This document shows, piece by piece, positions 1 to 11,179 of a stretch of DNA of 64,000 nucleotides. The DNA is from Plasmopara viticola (taxonomy: Eukaryota; Oomycota; Peronosporomycetes; Peronosporales; Peronosporaceae). The stretch is from contig MBPM02000007.1 in assembly GCA_001695595.3 (NCBI GenBank), forward strand, positions 806,001 to 870,000. Direction: 5' to 3'. The translations under genes and the position numbers were made by a program. The notes below the pieces were generated by a model. The model saw only the letters and a program-made list of their open reading frames with translations, was not told where the DNA came from and made no database searches. The first letter of the stretch is position 1; every line of letters begins with the position of its first letter.

Positions 1-1400
1 TTCTAATTGGTGCTCAAAACAAACTTTACTTATCTCACACAATCTGGTAGTACAAATTAGTGTGGCATACGCTGAGTATGTATCCTCGCCGCACAAAGAA
101 TTTGCTTGATTAAAATTAGGCAGCATTCTGCCTGTCGGCCTGTTCGTCCAGTAAAATATAACCGGAATATTGAACCGTCGAGTGTATTTACTTTAAGGTT
201 TGTCAAAAATAGCAGAAAAATCAGTCTATTAATCCAAACACGTTTTAATTTGAAGAATAACGGAGTAATACGAGGCACAATATCTGGGACTATTGTACGT
301 GTGTGAATCACCACAATTAATTTTTCGAAAGTCAATGCAAAGTCGAAAGAAGTGCAGACAAAACGTCGTGCATAATTCGTCGTAACTGGTTTACTTGCTA
401 TAGCGTAATTGCAGGATATTCACACTACAAAGCAAATAAAAAAAATTTAGAAAAAATGTACGAGTTGTACTTGATCTGCTGTGCCATAAGAAAAAGTGCA
501 ACTCCAGGAAGCAGGTAGATGGTGGATCTACGATTTGTGCGGAACCAAAGTATATAGCGGATATTCGACAACGTTTAGGACAGCCTCGCTGAATTTGGTG
601 GCACTAACTGTCAATCTACAAAAAAGCCAAGGAGCTGATTTCCTGTTCAAAAAAGCGAAAATGAAATTGCCCTGGGTAATGTGAAAAAGGTTAAGAAATT
701 GGCATTCTGCTTTACTACGAGATGATGCATTGCTTTATTGTACAACGACCAGAGTTGTTCGACTAGGATTTGAGGGCATTCCCTGGCTTTAAGAAAAGCT
801 TCTCTTGATTCTTTCTAAAAATACAACAAAGCGATCAATCCTGAGATGATGGTGCCTTAGAAAGATGACTACCAAAGAAAGCCAATCACGAGCTTCCAGA
901 TACTTAATTAGACAAAAGGGATATGAATTCTGTTCTATGTCACATAGGTTAAGTAAACATGACTCCCGCTTTAATGCAAACCAACTAATAAAAAGCGATT
1001 CAGGTTAACTTTAAGATCAAAAGATCAACATGTGAGAAAGCATCAATAAGTCACATCAATTTGGGCGATCAAAGCCACGTGAAGTGATTTAAACTTCTAG
1101 CTCGCGGGTCCTTCAACCATACAGCCACGCTTGACGCAAATATTACATTTTTTAGCTACTTGCCAAAGCAAGAAGACTTGATCAGACACTTTTTAGGAGG
1201 GTCGGACTCTGATACCATCACCGCTCTTATAATATCGATTGCATTCAATATCTAGATGAATGGACTGCGTACGTGCACGGCGTAGACAAAGATGCTTCGT
1301 GTACACCCGACCGTATTTAGGAAAAATCAACTTCCACCTGTCACAAAGAAAAGAATACTCACAGAGCTACGGCCTACTTGGTGGCTTGGTCTCTTTAGAC
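1..1400. other. Unassigned A+T-rich left flank
   Basis: No convincing gene is visible. The open frames here are short, begin at non-ATG codons or show no recognisable motif. Given what follows, the stretch is probably degenerate transposon sequence, perhaps the 5' part of the LINE, but I see no motif that proves it. Confidence 0.4.
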
Positions 1401-1419
1401 TCCAGCTATGTTGATGCGA

Positions 1420-4365
1420 ATAAGGCTGCTTCCAGCGAATGGACATCCACCGATTGTGGCACACCCGATATCCAAGGTACAAATGCCTCCTGCAAATGCG
1501 CGCCAAGAATAATCAAAGTAAAGGCCAAACGCCATTTAGCTTGCTGATTCGCCGCTGTGAGATGCTTAAGACCAGCGGCCTTCTGAAAAAGAACAGCATT
1601 TTGCTGATCTTCAAAGAGGAAAGAAAGCAACAACAATCAAATCTTACGTACCATTGTGCTCTTTGCACGGACTGAGATTAAACTTACGTCCCAAAACTGT
1701 TGGTGATTTTAAAGACCGTAAAAGGCATCAGTAAGCCTAGGATAACTCTTACTTTGGGCAATTACGATCAGCACTTCACACTTAGAGAATGTTACTTGAT
1801 TGCTATGTCGCTTTAAATGAACTTACATACCGTCATTTTCAGTCAACTAGATCAGGCACGACACGGCAATCGAAATCGTCTTCAAGGGCACGATGAATTG
1901 CTCGACTAAATGGGTTCACTCCGTTTGGTCGACCCTTGGCGACTTCAAAACCCCCATCCCCAACAATTTACAAGTCCCAACTCAAGTTCAAGAATTGACT
2001 ATATTTTAGTCAGCTCTCAACTTTTTCACACGGATTTTCAGGATATTCACCACGATTTAAAAAACTTGGCAGGATTGAACAGCCAACCCATTCGACTTGG
2101 CTGTTCAATCTTCAGATCGTCAAAAAGGGCCCCACCGAATTGCTTAGTTTGGATAATCCAGTTGCCTAAAGACCAAAAGTATTTGCACAAAACCTTAAAT
2201 GAGTTAGCAGACTTTTCTGGGCTCCTAATTGGAATTCCTATAATATGGTATTCCTTTTAGTGAACACAAGCGAAACGATTCTTTTTTCCTGCGTGAGTTA
2301 GTCCTGAAGAAAAAAAATTGTACGCATGCGGGTGCTTGAAAATCTCTACCTTAGAGTAAACGAAATTCAGCATATGCACGCTCAGGAACCATCCAGTGTC
2401 CGTCCGGACCGTATAACTAGTGCAAAAAACCAGCTTAAAGAAAAGCTGAATGGAAAAAAATACTATTCGTCCAAGCGGAAGTTTACCTCCGACTTGGAAT
2501 CCACTGAGCGCTGCTCTAAACAAAAATTCAGACCGCCAGCCATTGTCGACAAGACGCTTATCCCGGTCAATTCAATCGAAGACCTAGAGTCGACTTGTTC
2601 CTCTTTTCTGTCGTACTGGTGTGGAATTTACTGTTCGCTTCGAAGGAATCTGGCCATAGTAATCCAAAATGGGATCCTTTGAAATTGGTCCAAATTCTCC
2701 AAGACACGAAAGCGCGACTTACCTTGACGGATCAGGCTTATTTGGACAGCCCCTTCACAGCTTTTGAGTTTTATTGGGCGCTAACACACGGCAATTGGAA
2801 AAACTCCGGGACCGGACGGCCTTCCTGTTGAATATTATAAGACGGATCTGCCCCTCTGGAGCAGAATATTCGAAGTTATATATGCTGCTCAATTTCAAAG
2901 GGGGAAAATGACTAAATTTCAGCGGAGGGTTCAAGTCTCGTCTCTTTATAAAAAAGGCGATCGGAAACTCCTCAGCAATTATCGACCATTTCATTACTTA
3001 ATGTGGACGCTAAAGTCGGGTCCAAAATTTTGGGCCATAGGTCCGGCTCCGTATCGGGAAAAATACTTCACCCGGACCAATTTGGATTTGTACCGGGCCG
3101 GGATATTTGCCACGCACATTTACGGCTTCAAACTTTGACCTAATTATTTGGGGGGGGCAATTCCCCGGCTGGCGCCGTTCTACTAGATTTCGCTTAAGCC
3201 TTTGATAGTGTCGTATGGGACGCACTCGATATGGTTCTAATGCACTATGGATTTGGGGACAAATTCCGCCGCTGGATACGAATCCTCTACCCGGGTACCC
3301 TAACTACCCTGATGTTTAATGGCTACCATTTGAATTAGGTGCGGGGGTCCGTCGAGGAGACCCATTTTCGCCGGCATTATTTGTGCTCTTTATTGAGCCT
3401 TTGCTTAATTTCCTTCGAGTTCGTCTTCAAAATTATGGTCTTCAAAGTCAATCATCCACTCACTCAATTAGTGATACTCATTCAATTAGTGACTCCGACT
3501 CACTCAATGATTCGACCTATACAGTTATAAGCTTTGCTGATGACTGCATCGGACTCCTTCATGATTTACGTCAAACCAGTTTCTTTTTAAAACTGGTAGG
3601 GAATTTTTGTGAGGCCTCTGGGATAAGTCTAAATACGGCTAAGACAGTAACTCTTCCCTTTCAACCTTGGACTGCGGAAAATGAGCCAGTACGACAAAAC
3701 CTTCTATCACTGAGAGCTGTTATGGTAGACAATAATGCTTGCACCAAGCTTTTGGGTATTTATTACGGACCAACTCTTTCGGACGCTGATCGACTCCAGC
3801 ATCTTATCGTGGAAATGGAAAACCGGTGTTCGCTATGGCTTCACCGCGCATGGACTTTACGGGGTCAATATGTTATTCTCCAACAAATAATTCTACTTGT
3901 ACTATGGCACACGGCCAGTGTTTGTTATATTCCATCCACTGGCTTTCAAGATCAGCTTTCGCGACTAAGTTCACGCTTCATGTGTCGTTTTAAGTCTTCC
4001 AACGCTCTGGTCCGCGAGTGGTGGTTCCTCTCTAAAAGTCAAGGTGGATAAGGCTTAACACCTATCTTAGACTCCATTGGGAGTCTTCAACTTCACATGC
4101 TATGTAAAGTGATTTTAGCTGGCAGGATGCCGGCTAATTGACCATCTCGGGCGTACCCAATTAATCGACTTTTCGATAAAGCAATTTCGCCTTGGAGACA
4201 AGACTATGATATTCTTTACGCCCCCATTTCTATTGGCCCGGACCACGTGGTATCACACCGTCTCCATCGCTGGACAAGTCTTGGGTCGTATTGGCACTTC
4301 GTACTTTTTACATGGCATACTCAATTTCGCAAAAATTTACAAGGCTTCAGGTCAAATTTGACAGG
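1420..4365 (+). mobile_element. Decayed LINE (non-LTR retrotransposon), 5' part
   Basis: This is the broken ORF2 of a LINE read through several frames. Around 1910-2010 lies the C-terminal part of an apurinic-type endonuclease, with a D-x-WR pattern followed by FTSPN and then SRIDYILVS. Reverse-transcriptase pieces follow: a SNYRP-like block near 2970, an LDFAKAFDSV-like block (stop-interrupted) near 3185-3215, the FADD catalytic motif near 3535, and a LLGIYYGP...LRGQYVILQ block at 3750-3890. Stops and frameshifts separate all of them, so the copy is dead. The element continues on the far side of the nested copia insertion. The true 5' end could not be found. The motif set fits the L1/Tx1-like group; the exact clade is inference. 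Confidence 0.75.
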
Positions 4366-4370
4366 CTAAC
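4366..4370 (+). repeat. Left target-site duplication of the copia element (CTAAC)
   Basis: The five bases CTAAC directly precede the left LTR and are repeated directly after the right LTR at 8971-8975. Five-base duplications are usual for Ty1/copia integrases. Removing the element and one duplication leaves continuous LINE-derived sequence. Confidence 0.85.
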
Positions 4371-4669
4371 TGTTGAAGTTGATGCTGTGGCTATGTGTAA
4401 TATGTATGTTTTTGCATGTGTAGTATTCCGGTAAGGTACCGGTAGGGTAGTAGATGACGTCAGACGATAACGTAAGACGATGACGTTAGACGACGACGTC
4501 AGACGATAACGTAAGACGATGACGTCAAACAATGACGTCAGAAGCTTGTAGAAGGTTCTAAGCTTAGATGTAGCAGTAGGCGAACTAAGTCTTAATAATT
4601 CACTTTTGACTTTGCCTTTTCTATCACAAGCCGTCTTCACCTGAATCCTCTGCGTCCTATTCTTTAAAA
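4371..4669 (+). repeat. Left LTR of the Ty1/copia element (299 bp)
   Basis: The LTR begins TGTTGAAG and ends TCTTTAAAA, and it matches the right LTR at 8683-8970 almost throughout. I count four substitutions, two one-base indels and one extra 13-bp unit. Inside, at 4454-4544, are seven tandem 13-bp units built round ACGT; several contain the palindrome TGACGTCA. The 3' end lacks the usual CA. The high similarity of the LTRs suggests a fairly recent insertion. Confidence 0.9.
4454..4544 (+). promoter_or_regulatory. Seven 13-bp CRE-like tandem repeats in the left LTR
   Basis: Seven consecutive 13-base units of the form ATGACGTCAGACG and variants lie in the U3-like half of the LTR. The right LTR carries six (8767-8844), lacking one ATAACGTAAGACG unit. 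TGACGTCA is the classical CRE/bZIP site, so an enhancer role is a reasonable inference. Unit number differs between two LTRs that were identical at insertion, which indicates slippage afterwards. Confidence 0.6.
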
Positions 4670-4681
4670 GGTTATGAGCCC
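4670..4681 (+). other. Primer-binding-site-like sequence overlapping the Gag start
   Basis: GGTTATGAGCCC directly follows the left LTR and resembles the initiator-Met-tRNA primer site of copia elements (TGGTTATCAGAGCC-like). The Gag-Pol ATG lies inside it, leaving essentially no internal leader. The match to a specific tRNA was not verified. Confidence 0.45.
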
Positions 4682-7600
4682 AAGTACGGACGCGATACCC
4701 AAGATTGAGCCGTTCGATGGATCGAACTACGCGCTATGGGCGTTCAAGATGAAGATGTACCTCATGTCCAAGGGACTGTGGGAAGCTGTTCTCAATACAG
4801 CTAGCGTCACGGCGGCGAAAGAGCAGCAAGCGCACGCGGCGATCGTGCTCAACCTGAAGGACGCTCAGCTGGTACATGTCATGGATGCTACCAGTGCTAA
4901 GGAAACCTGGGAAGCGCTGGAGAGGTTCCATCGAACTCAGGACATGGCAAGCCGGCTATGGCTCAAGAGGAAGTTCGCGTCGTTTAAGTACACGACGACG
5001 GATATGAGCGCACACGTAATGGAGCTGGAGCAACTGGTGCTGCAGATGAGAAGCGCGATTTGCGGGCCAAATGAAGAGGACGTATGCGCGACAATGCTGC
5101 GCAGCCTGCCAGAGTCGTACGAGAGCTTGGTGCAGGCATTCCGCATGAGTGTGACTCAATTCAATTTCAGCGATCTCGTGACCAAGCTCATTGCTGAGGA
5201 AGTGCGCAAGAAAGAGTCATGCCGCACCGAAAATGTAACGGCGCTGCACGTAAGCAAGCATCGTGAAAAGCGCCAGTTTGGAAAGAAGAGTGGCGGTCAG
5301 CGCAAGAAGGGAGCGGGTGTTCAGTGCTTTAATTGTGGAAAGCGCGGGCACTACGCGCGCGACTGCTGGGCAAAGGCTAACGACAACAGTGGAAGCGGAA
5401 GCCGATATGAAGATCACTCGAATGTGGCGTTCAGCGTCAGCGAAGGAAGTGAAGGCGACTGCTGGGTCATGGACAGCGGCGCCACAGCACATATGTGCAA
5501 GGAGCGAAAAGCTTTTTCAGAGTACGTAGAAGCAACGACGGCACGTATTGTATCGAGCGCAAAAAGCAGCGCGCAATTGAAGGTGCTTGGACAAGGCACA
5601 GTGATGCTGCGGGTCTGGAATGGCACGGGGTGGGCGAATGCGCGGCTTGAGAACGCGCTACACGTACAAGATCTCACGAAGAATTTGTTTTCATTAACTG
5701 CGGCAGCAGCGCGCGGGATGAAAGTTGAGATCTCCCACAACGGCTGCGTCGTGAGTCGAGACGGACGGACTGTCGCGACTGGATCGCGGCGTGGCATGCT
5801 AATGATGCTGGACGTCGAGCCAATCGCCGAGTGCCATACAGTTCAGAATGAAGCCGAACTGTGGCATAGCCGGCTCGGGCACGTGTCCTATTCGACAGTG
5901 AACAAACTGATAAAGGGCGGCCACATCGACGGCGACTGCGTCGACGCGAGTGTTGTATGCGATGTGTGCACGACAGCCAAACAAGTTCGAAAAACGTTTA
6001 AGAGCACCAAAGTGGACTCTTCTGCAAGAGAAAGCCTTCGTGCGGACAGTTTTGTGTGCTCGGATGTGCTAGGACCGATCTCACCGGAGTCTCAGTCGGG
6101 ATACCGCTACGTTGTGAGTTTCATTGCCATGCGGAGTCGCTTTGCGACCATTTATCCGCTGCGCAGGAAGAGCGAGGTGCCGGAGGCATTCATTAAATAC
6201 TTCCACGACATAAAGATTGAGTGCGGCATTGACGTAAAGGTACTGCGTAGCGACAATGGCGGTGAATATCGCAACGCGAAATTGGAGAGTTTCTGCAAGA
6301 AAAATGGAATCAAACAAGAATTCACTGTGCCACACAACCCGGAACAAAACGGCATGGCAGAGCGCATGAATCGCACGCTGACCGAGATGACTCGCTGCAT
6401 GCTGAGCGAGGCCAAGATGAGTAAGGTCTACTGGTGTGAAGCTATGATGACCGCCGTGGACATCCGCAACGTGCTACCAAACTCATCGAGTCCAAACGCG
6501 AGCCCGTTTGAGCTCGTGTTCAAGCGCAAGCCACGCATTCATCATATGCGCGTGTTTGGCAGCCAGTGCTATGCGCATGTGGCCAAGGCAACGCGAGGAA
6601 AGCTCGACAACTCAGGCATGCGCTGTCTGATGCTTGGCTACTCAAAGCAGCACAAAGCGTATCGACTGCTAGATGCAAGCACGGGCGCGATCGTAATCTC
6701 GCGCAGCGTGACATTTGTGGAGCACGCGCCAACAATGGTAGCGCGCAAACAAAGTGCGCCAAGTGTGATCGACATAGCGGGTGACGAGGAGCACGATCAC
6801 GAACCGTGCAATGTCACTGCAAGGGAGAGTTACCAAACTCCGCCAATGGAACCGAGTGTGACGCCAGAACACGTTGTACGAGAGATGACCGAGCGACCGG
6901 AAGGTGCCGTGCCGACACAAAGATCAAGCACGCCTGGACGTGACGGTGAGAACGAGTCGCATGTGCGACCGGTGCGTAAGAAGCAAGCGGTAACACGTTT
7001 CGAGCAGGAATATCCAAACATGCGGCGCGGCGAGTTCAACCTGGACGACTACGAAGCCGAGTACGATGCGCTGTACTGCTTTAACGCTGAAGATGACGGC
7101 GAGAATGCATCGTCTTTCAATCATGTTTTGCAAAGCAAGCACGAAGATGAGTGGCTACGCGCGATGGAAAGTGAGATTCAATCACTGGCGAAGCACGAGA
7201 CGTGGACGCTTGTGGATCTACCGAGCGACAAGAAGGCGATTGGGTGTAAGTGGGTCTTCCGCATCAAGCGTGAGCCAAGTGGCAAGATCGCCAAATTCAA
7301 GGCGCGACTCGTGGCCAAGGGCTTCACTCAGCGACCAGGAGTGGATTACTTTGAGACGTTTGCGCCGGTCGCGCGCAAGGAGTCAATCAATGTAGCATTA
7401 GCGCTCGCGGTCGAACAGGACCTGGTGATAGAGAACGTCGATGTCGACACAGCATTCCTGTATGGCGAAGTCAAGGAGGCGATCTACATGGATCAGCCTG
7501 ACGGCTTCGAGGATATGGGGCAACCAAGCAAAAAGTGTCTATTGCGCAAGGCGCTTTACGGCACAAAGCAGGCTGCTCGCGAATGGAACAATCGATTCAA

Positions 7601-8654
7601 CGCACACCTTCAAGAACAAGGATTCGATCGTACAGCGGCCGACCTGTGCGTTTACGTGAGACGCTCACAGCGTGATTTCAGCATTGTCATCATCCACGTT
7701 GATGACCTGATTCTCTTTGCGCGGATGCAAGAACACATCGACGCTATCAAGAGCGCGCTCAAGAGCGAATTCAGCATCAAAGAGTTGGGACCGCTCAAGT
7801 ACTGTCTTGGAATTGAGGTGCGGCGGGACACGATAAATAAGAGCATCCGCATCGACCAGCGCGCGTACATCAAACGGCTGGCCGAAAAGTATGGCGTCGA
7901 CAAGTGTAAGGAGGTGCACACACCGGCGAACGAGAGTGAGAAGCTCATCAAACTTCGAGATGACGACGTGTTTGTGCCAAAGTGGCCGTACCGTGAGCTT
8001 GTCGGTGCATTGATGTATGTTGCAACGTGCACGCGACCGGACATTGCCCACGCAGTGGGCGAAGTGGCCAAGCACTGCGAGCGTCATGGAATGCAACATT
8101 GGATCGCGGCCAAGCGCATACTGAAGTACTTGAAGACGACTGCAGACTACAGTATTGTGTTTAGCGGAAAGAACAAGGGAGAGCTACAGGGTTATGCGGA
8201 TGCGTCATGGGCAAGCGACTTGGACTCACGCCGCTCCACGACAGGCTACGCTTATTTCCTTAATGGCAGCGTAGTATCATGGAAGTCTAAAAGGCAACCT
8301 ACTGTGGCAACATCAAGTACCGAGGCGGAGTATATGGCCTTATACTCTGCGACTCAAGAGGCAGTGTGGCTGCGTCTGCTTTTGAGTGATATGGGCTGTG
8401 TATTGGAGGGGCCTACGATGATCTACCAAGACAACCAAGGCTGCATTGCGTTAGCAAAGAACCCAATCTTCCATGCGCGAACCAAGCACATTGACATCAA
8501 ATACCACTTTTTACGTGAGAAAGTGGAAGAAGGTGTCATAACACTGGAGTACAAGCCGACGGATGAGATGGTAGCGGATGGACTGACGAAGGTACTCGGG
8601 CGAATTAAGCATGAAAATTTCGTCTTTGATCTATGCCTAAGCGACGGAAAGTAG
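4674..8654 (+). CDS. Ty1/copia Gag-Pol polyprotein, intact
   Basis: A single 1326-residue frame starts at the ATG four bases after the left LTR and runs to just before the right LTR. Domains in order: copia-type Gag (about 10-190) with the PFDGSNYALW signature; a CCHC zinc knuckle at C218, C221, H226, C231; an aspartic protease with D267-S-G; a Gag-pre-integrase and HHCC region (about 395-440); an integrase core with D464, D527 and E563, an exact DD35E spacing; a copia reverse transcriptase with FAPVAR and the catalytic D1010-D1011 in HVDDL; and RNase H with YADASWASD and SSTEAEYMAL. No frameshift separates gag from pol. Every catalytic residue I looked for is present, so the element may still be active or recently was. 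Confidence 0.95.
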   Translation: MSPSTDAIPKIEPFDGSNYALWAFKMKMYLMSKGLWEAVLNTASVTAAKEQQAHAAIVLNLKDAQLVHVMDATSAKETWEALERFHRTQDMASRLWLKRKFASFKYTTTDMSAHVMELEQLVLQMRSAICGPNEEDVCATMLRSLPESYESLVQAFRMSVTQFNFSDLVTKLIAEEVRKKESCRTENVTALHVSKHREKRQFGKKSGGQRKKGAGVQCFNCGKRGHYARDCWAKANDNSGSGSRYEDHSNVAFSVSEGSEGDCWVMDSGATAHMCKERKAFSEYVEATTARIVSSAKSSAQLKVLGQGTVMLRVWNGTGWANARLENALHVQDLTKNLFSLTAAAARGMKVEISHNGCVVSRDGRTVATGSRRGMLMMLDVEPIAECHTVQNEAELWHSRLGHVSYSTVNKLIKGGHIDGDCVDASVVCDVCTTAKQVRKTFKSTKVDSSARESLRADSFVCSDVLGPISPESQSGYRYVVSFIAMRSRFATIYPLRRKSEVPEAFIKYFHDIKIECGIDVKVLRSDNGGEYRNAKLESFCKKNGIKQEFTVPHNPEQNGMAERMNRTLTEMTRCMLSEAKMSKVYWCEAMMTAVDIRNVLPNSSSPNASPFELVFKRKPRIHHMRVFGSQCYAHVAKATRGKLDNSGMRCLMLGYSKQHKAYRLLDASTGAIVISRSVTFVEHAPTMVARKQSAPSVIDIAGDEEHDHEPCNVTARESYQTPPMEPSVTPEHVVREMTERPEGAVPTQRSSTPGRDGENESHVRPVRKKQAVTRFEQEYPNMRRGEFNLDDYEAEYDALYCFNAEDDGENASSFNHVLQSKHEDEWLRAMESEIQSLAKHETWTLVDLPSDKKAIGCKWVFRIKREPSGKIAKFKARLVAKGFTQRPGVDYFETFAPVARKESINVALALAVEQDLVIENVDVDTAFLYGEVKEAIYMDQPDGFEDMGQPSKKCLLRKALYGTKQAAREWNNRFNAHLQEQGFDRTAADLCVYVRRSQRDFSIVIIHVDDLILFARMQEHIDAIKSALKSEFSIKELGPLKYCLGIEVRRDTINKSIRIDQRAYIKRLAEKYGVDKCKEVHTPANESEKLIKLRDDDVFVPKWPYRELVGALMYVATCTRPDIAHAVGEVAKHCERHGMQHWIAAKRILKYLKTTADYSIVFSGKNKGELQGYADASWASDLDSRRSTTGYAYFLNGSVVSWKSKRQPTVATSSTEAEYMALYSATQEAVWLRLLLSDMGCVLEGPTMIYQDNQGCIALAKNPIFHARTKHIDIKYHFLREKVEEGVITLEYKPTDEMVADGLTKVLGRIKHENFVFDLCLSDGK

Positions 8655-8673
8655 CCAAACACACGCACACATC

Positions 8674-8682
8674 AAGGGAGAG
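8674..8682 (+). other. Polypurine tract of the copia element
   Basis: AAGGGAGAG lies immediately 5' of the right LTR, the position and composition expected of a polypurine tract priming plus-strand DNA synthesis. Confidence 0.65.
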
Positions 8683-8970
8683 TGTTGAAGTTGATGCTGT
8701 GGCTATGTGTAATATGTATGTTTTTGCATGTGTAGGTATTCCGGTAAGGTACCGGTAGGGTAGTAGATGACGTCAGACGATGACGTTAGACGACGACGTC
8801 AGACGATAACGTAAGACGATGACGTCAGACAATGACGTCAGAAGCTTCTAGAAGGTTCTAAGCTTAGATGTAGCAGTAGTGCGAACTAAGTCTTAATAAT
8901 TCACTTTTGATTTTGCTTTTTCTATCACAAGCCGTCTTCACCTGAATCCTCTGCGTCCTATTCTTTAAAA
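8683..8970 (+). repeat. Right LTR of the Ty1/copia element (288 bp)
   Basis: This is the partner of the left LTR, with the same TGTTGAAG start and TCTTTAAAA end. It has six rather than seven copies of the 13-bp CRE-like unit (8767-8844). It is followed by the CTAAC duplication at 8971-8975. Confidence 0.9.
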
Positions 8971-10840
8971 CTAACCACGCCTATTCTAAATAATGTGGAT
9001 ATTACCTACGGCAAATGTGGTAAAGCTTGAGCCGGAGCTACAAGGCCCTTGGGGTTAGTAAATTACTAGCAGCCCAAGAAATTTTTAGGCCGGCGCAACT
9101 ATTTAAGGCTTGCCCAATACCTATAACGGCTACAAACCTTTCTCGTTTTTTAAGCCAATTTGGCTCGAGGCGGCTTGTCAGCGCGAATTCATGCAGCAAT
9201 TCCTTGGACAAAGCCGGCTCTCTGGTGCGTTCACTAGACCCTAATCCAATAGGGCCTTGTCAAGTGCCAAAAAATTTCGCCGGACATTACACCTGGACTT
9301 TTGACACTTATAAAATATCCGAGCTAAGTGTGACAAGAATTCGGGAAATTTTAATGAAATTTAATTTACCAGCAGTGCCCCTTTCTCGACTCGGCATATC
9401 AGGTAGACCTGATACGACTATGTGGGCCTTCTGTCAAGACTGATGCTGCAAAACTCTAGGCCATTCCAGTGCCAAACTGCGGCAATCTCTTGAGTTGCTA
9501 GCCAGACTGAAATCCACCAGCAATTTACAGCTGAAATTCCACAATGAAGACTTAGTGCAGCTAAATAACGCTTCGGCACGTTCTCTTTACGATGGAAATT
9601 AACTTGGAGCATTATTGCTATTTATGCCCTCAACGTTACCCTGGACCCATTTTAGCAGCCGCCACAATTGGGCCCCATTCTAGCTGAGATGATGTCCCTC
9701 TTAGCTCTTTTGCTAGAAAAAAAGAGTGGCTTAACACAAAAATGCTGTTTTCAAGCTTGATTCCGGCCTTTCGTTATTCCGGCCTTAGCACCTTTTGAAC
9801 AATTTGGCATTTTTGGCATTTCGTCTTTTAAGGGTTTTTTATTCCTGGGATTATTCGTAGCCGATATGCTAATTGCGCCTGTTTGAGGTCACGGGCTAAC
9901 CCGACCTACGTCACATCTTACATACCGATTCGGTGGGACTACTGTCGAGTTAGCGATCCTTGCAGCTTTCCGCCACCCAGTATTACCGTCTCTCCCAATT
10001 GGCATCAAGCTTCGCCAAGGTGTTGTCTACCCCATATTAGGGGCTTCGCATACCGACGTCTTGTGGCTAGGTGTTGTAACGACTCCCTCACGACAGTGCC
10101 TTCGGCATTTATCGCACGCTATCAACTTTTTGACTCCCCAATTGTAATCCCCCCAAATAGCATCACCTGTCAGTTTTATTCCACGGTGGGATTCGGTACC
10201 GACTTGGAGCAGAGGTAGTTAAACCACTGCACCAAAAAACCCGTTATGAAAACAACGGAATTTCAGTACTTACTCTGGATGCATCTTCGGCTCCCTATGT
10301 GTCTGAAAGTTTGTATGCCTGCCGTCCTCGATTTACAGTTTTGACTTATTTTGGTATACTTCTAGACACCACAACAGTAGCTAGGCAAATTGCTGGATAA
10401 AAGTGTAATGAAATTTGTTCAACTAAGAATGCTCTCAAGATCAGCCCTATTGATAAGGGTCCAGCTTATTTGGAGTCACCTTTAAGGAAAATTGAGAGAA
10501 GATGGTCTTCTTTGGTCATAAGACCCATGAGCTTTACAGTCAAATTAGCCGCCGCACGTATTCACGATAGATGGTTATATTACAAAAAAATACTCGCTTC
10601 ACTTTCTTATTGAGCTCCAAGATGTGTCAGCCGTTTATATTGAAAAGTCTTTTGTATACCCGGCCTCTTCGTCATATAGTATAGATATTAGCAATATTGG
10701 CAGCTGTGCGATTATCTGTACTCGCCTGAATCCACGGTCGAGTGTGAGGAAACGCTTTGAAGAGGTGCAAAGGGACCTTAAAAGATAAATGGACTCGGAG
10801 CTCTGAAAAAAAAACAATTCTCTATAGTCATTCCACATGA
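8971..10840 (+). mobile_element. Decayed LINE, 3' part beyond the copia insertion
   Basis: Once the copia element and one CTAAC are removed, the reading frame before 4365 runs on into the sequence from 8976, which supports a single interrupted LINE. What follows (9027-9443, 9883-10218, 10430-10780) is a chain of short open stretches in changing frames with no intact domain. This is consistent with the region downstream of the reverse transcriptase. I assign it to the LINE by continuity rather than by motif, so the 3' boundary is approximate. Confidence 0.5.
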
Positions 10841-11179
10841 ATTGATAAGTGTAACGACATCGTCTAATAGGTTTCCGACCCTTGATTCCAAGATTGTGAA
10901 AATAAAAAAAGAGATGTTTTTATTGTTCGTAATTTTATTGCCGAATTCATTCTTTTTAGCAGTGAAAGAAAATCTTATTTCGTATATAGCCAAAAGTTTG
11001 TATTGTTATACTAGGTGGATGCATTTGCATCCCATGCCTCGCGTACAACTTTCAGCGGACGTTTTGCAAAATCAGATAACTGCTTCAATATGGAAACTCT
11101 TCTCACATTAAAAACCGAGGAGACAAAGGTAACCCGAGCCTTCTTATTACAGAAGGAGTAATATTAGGTGTCTTAGCCC

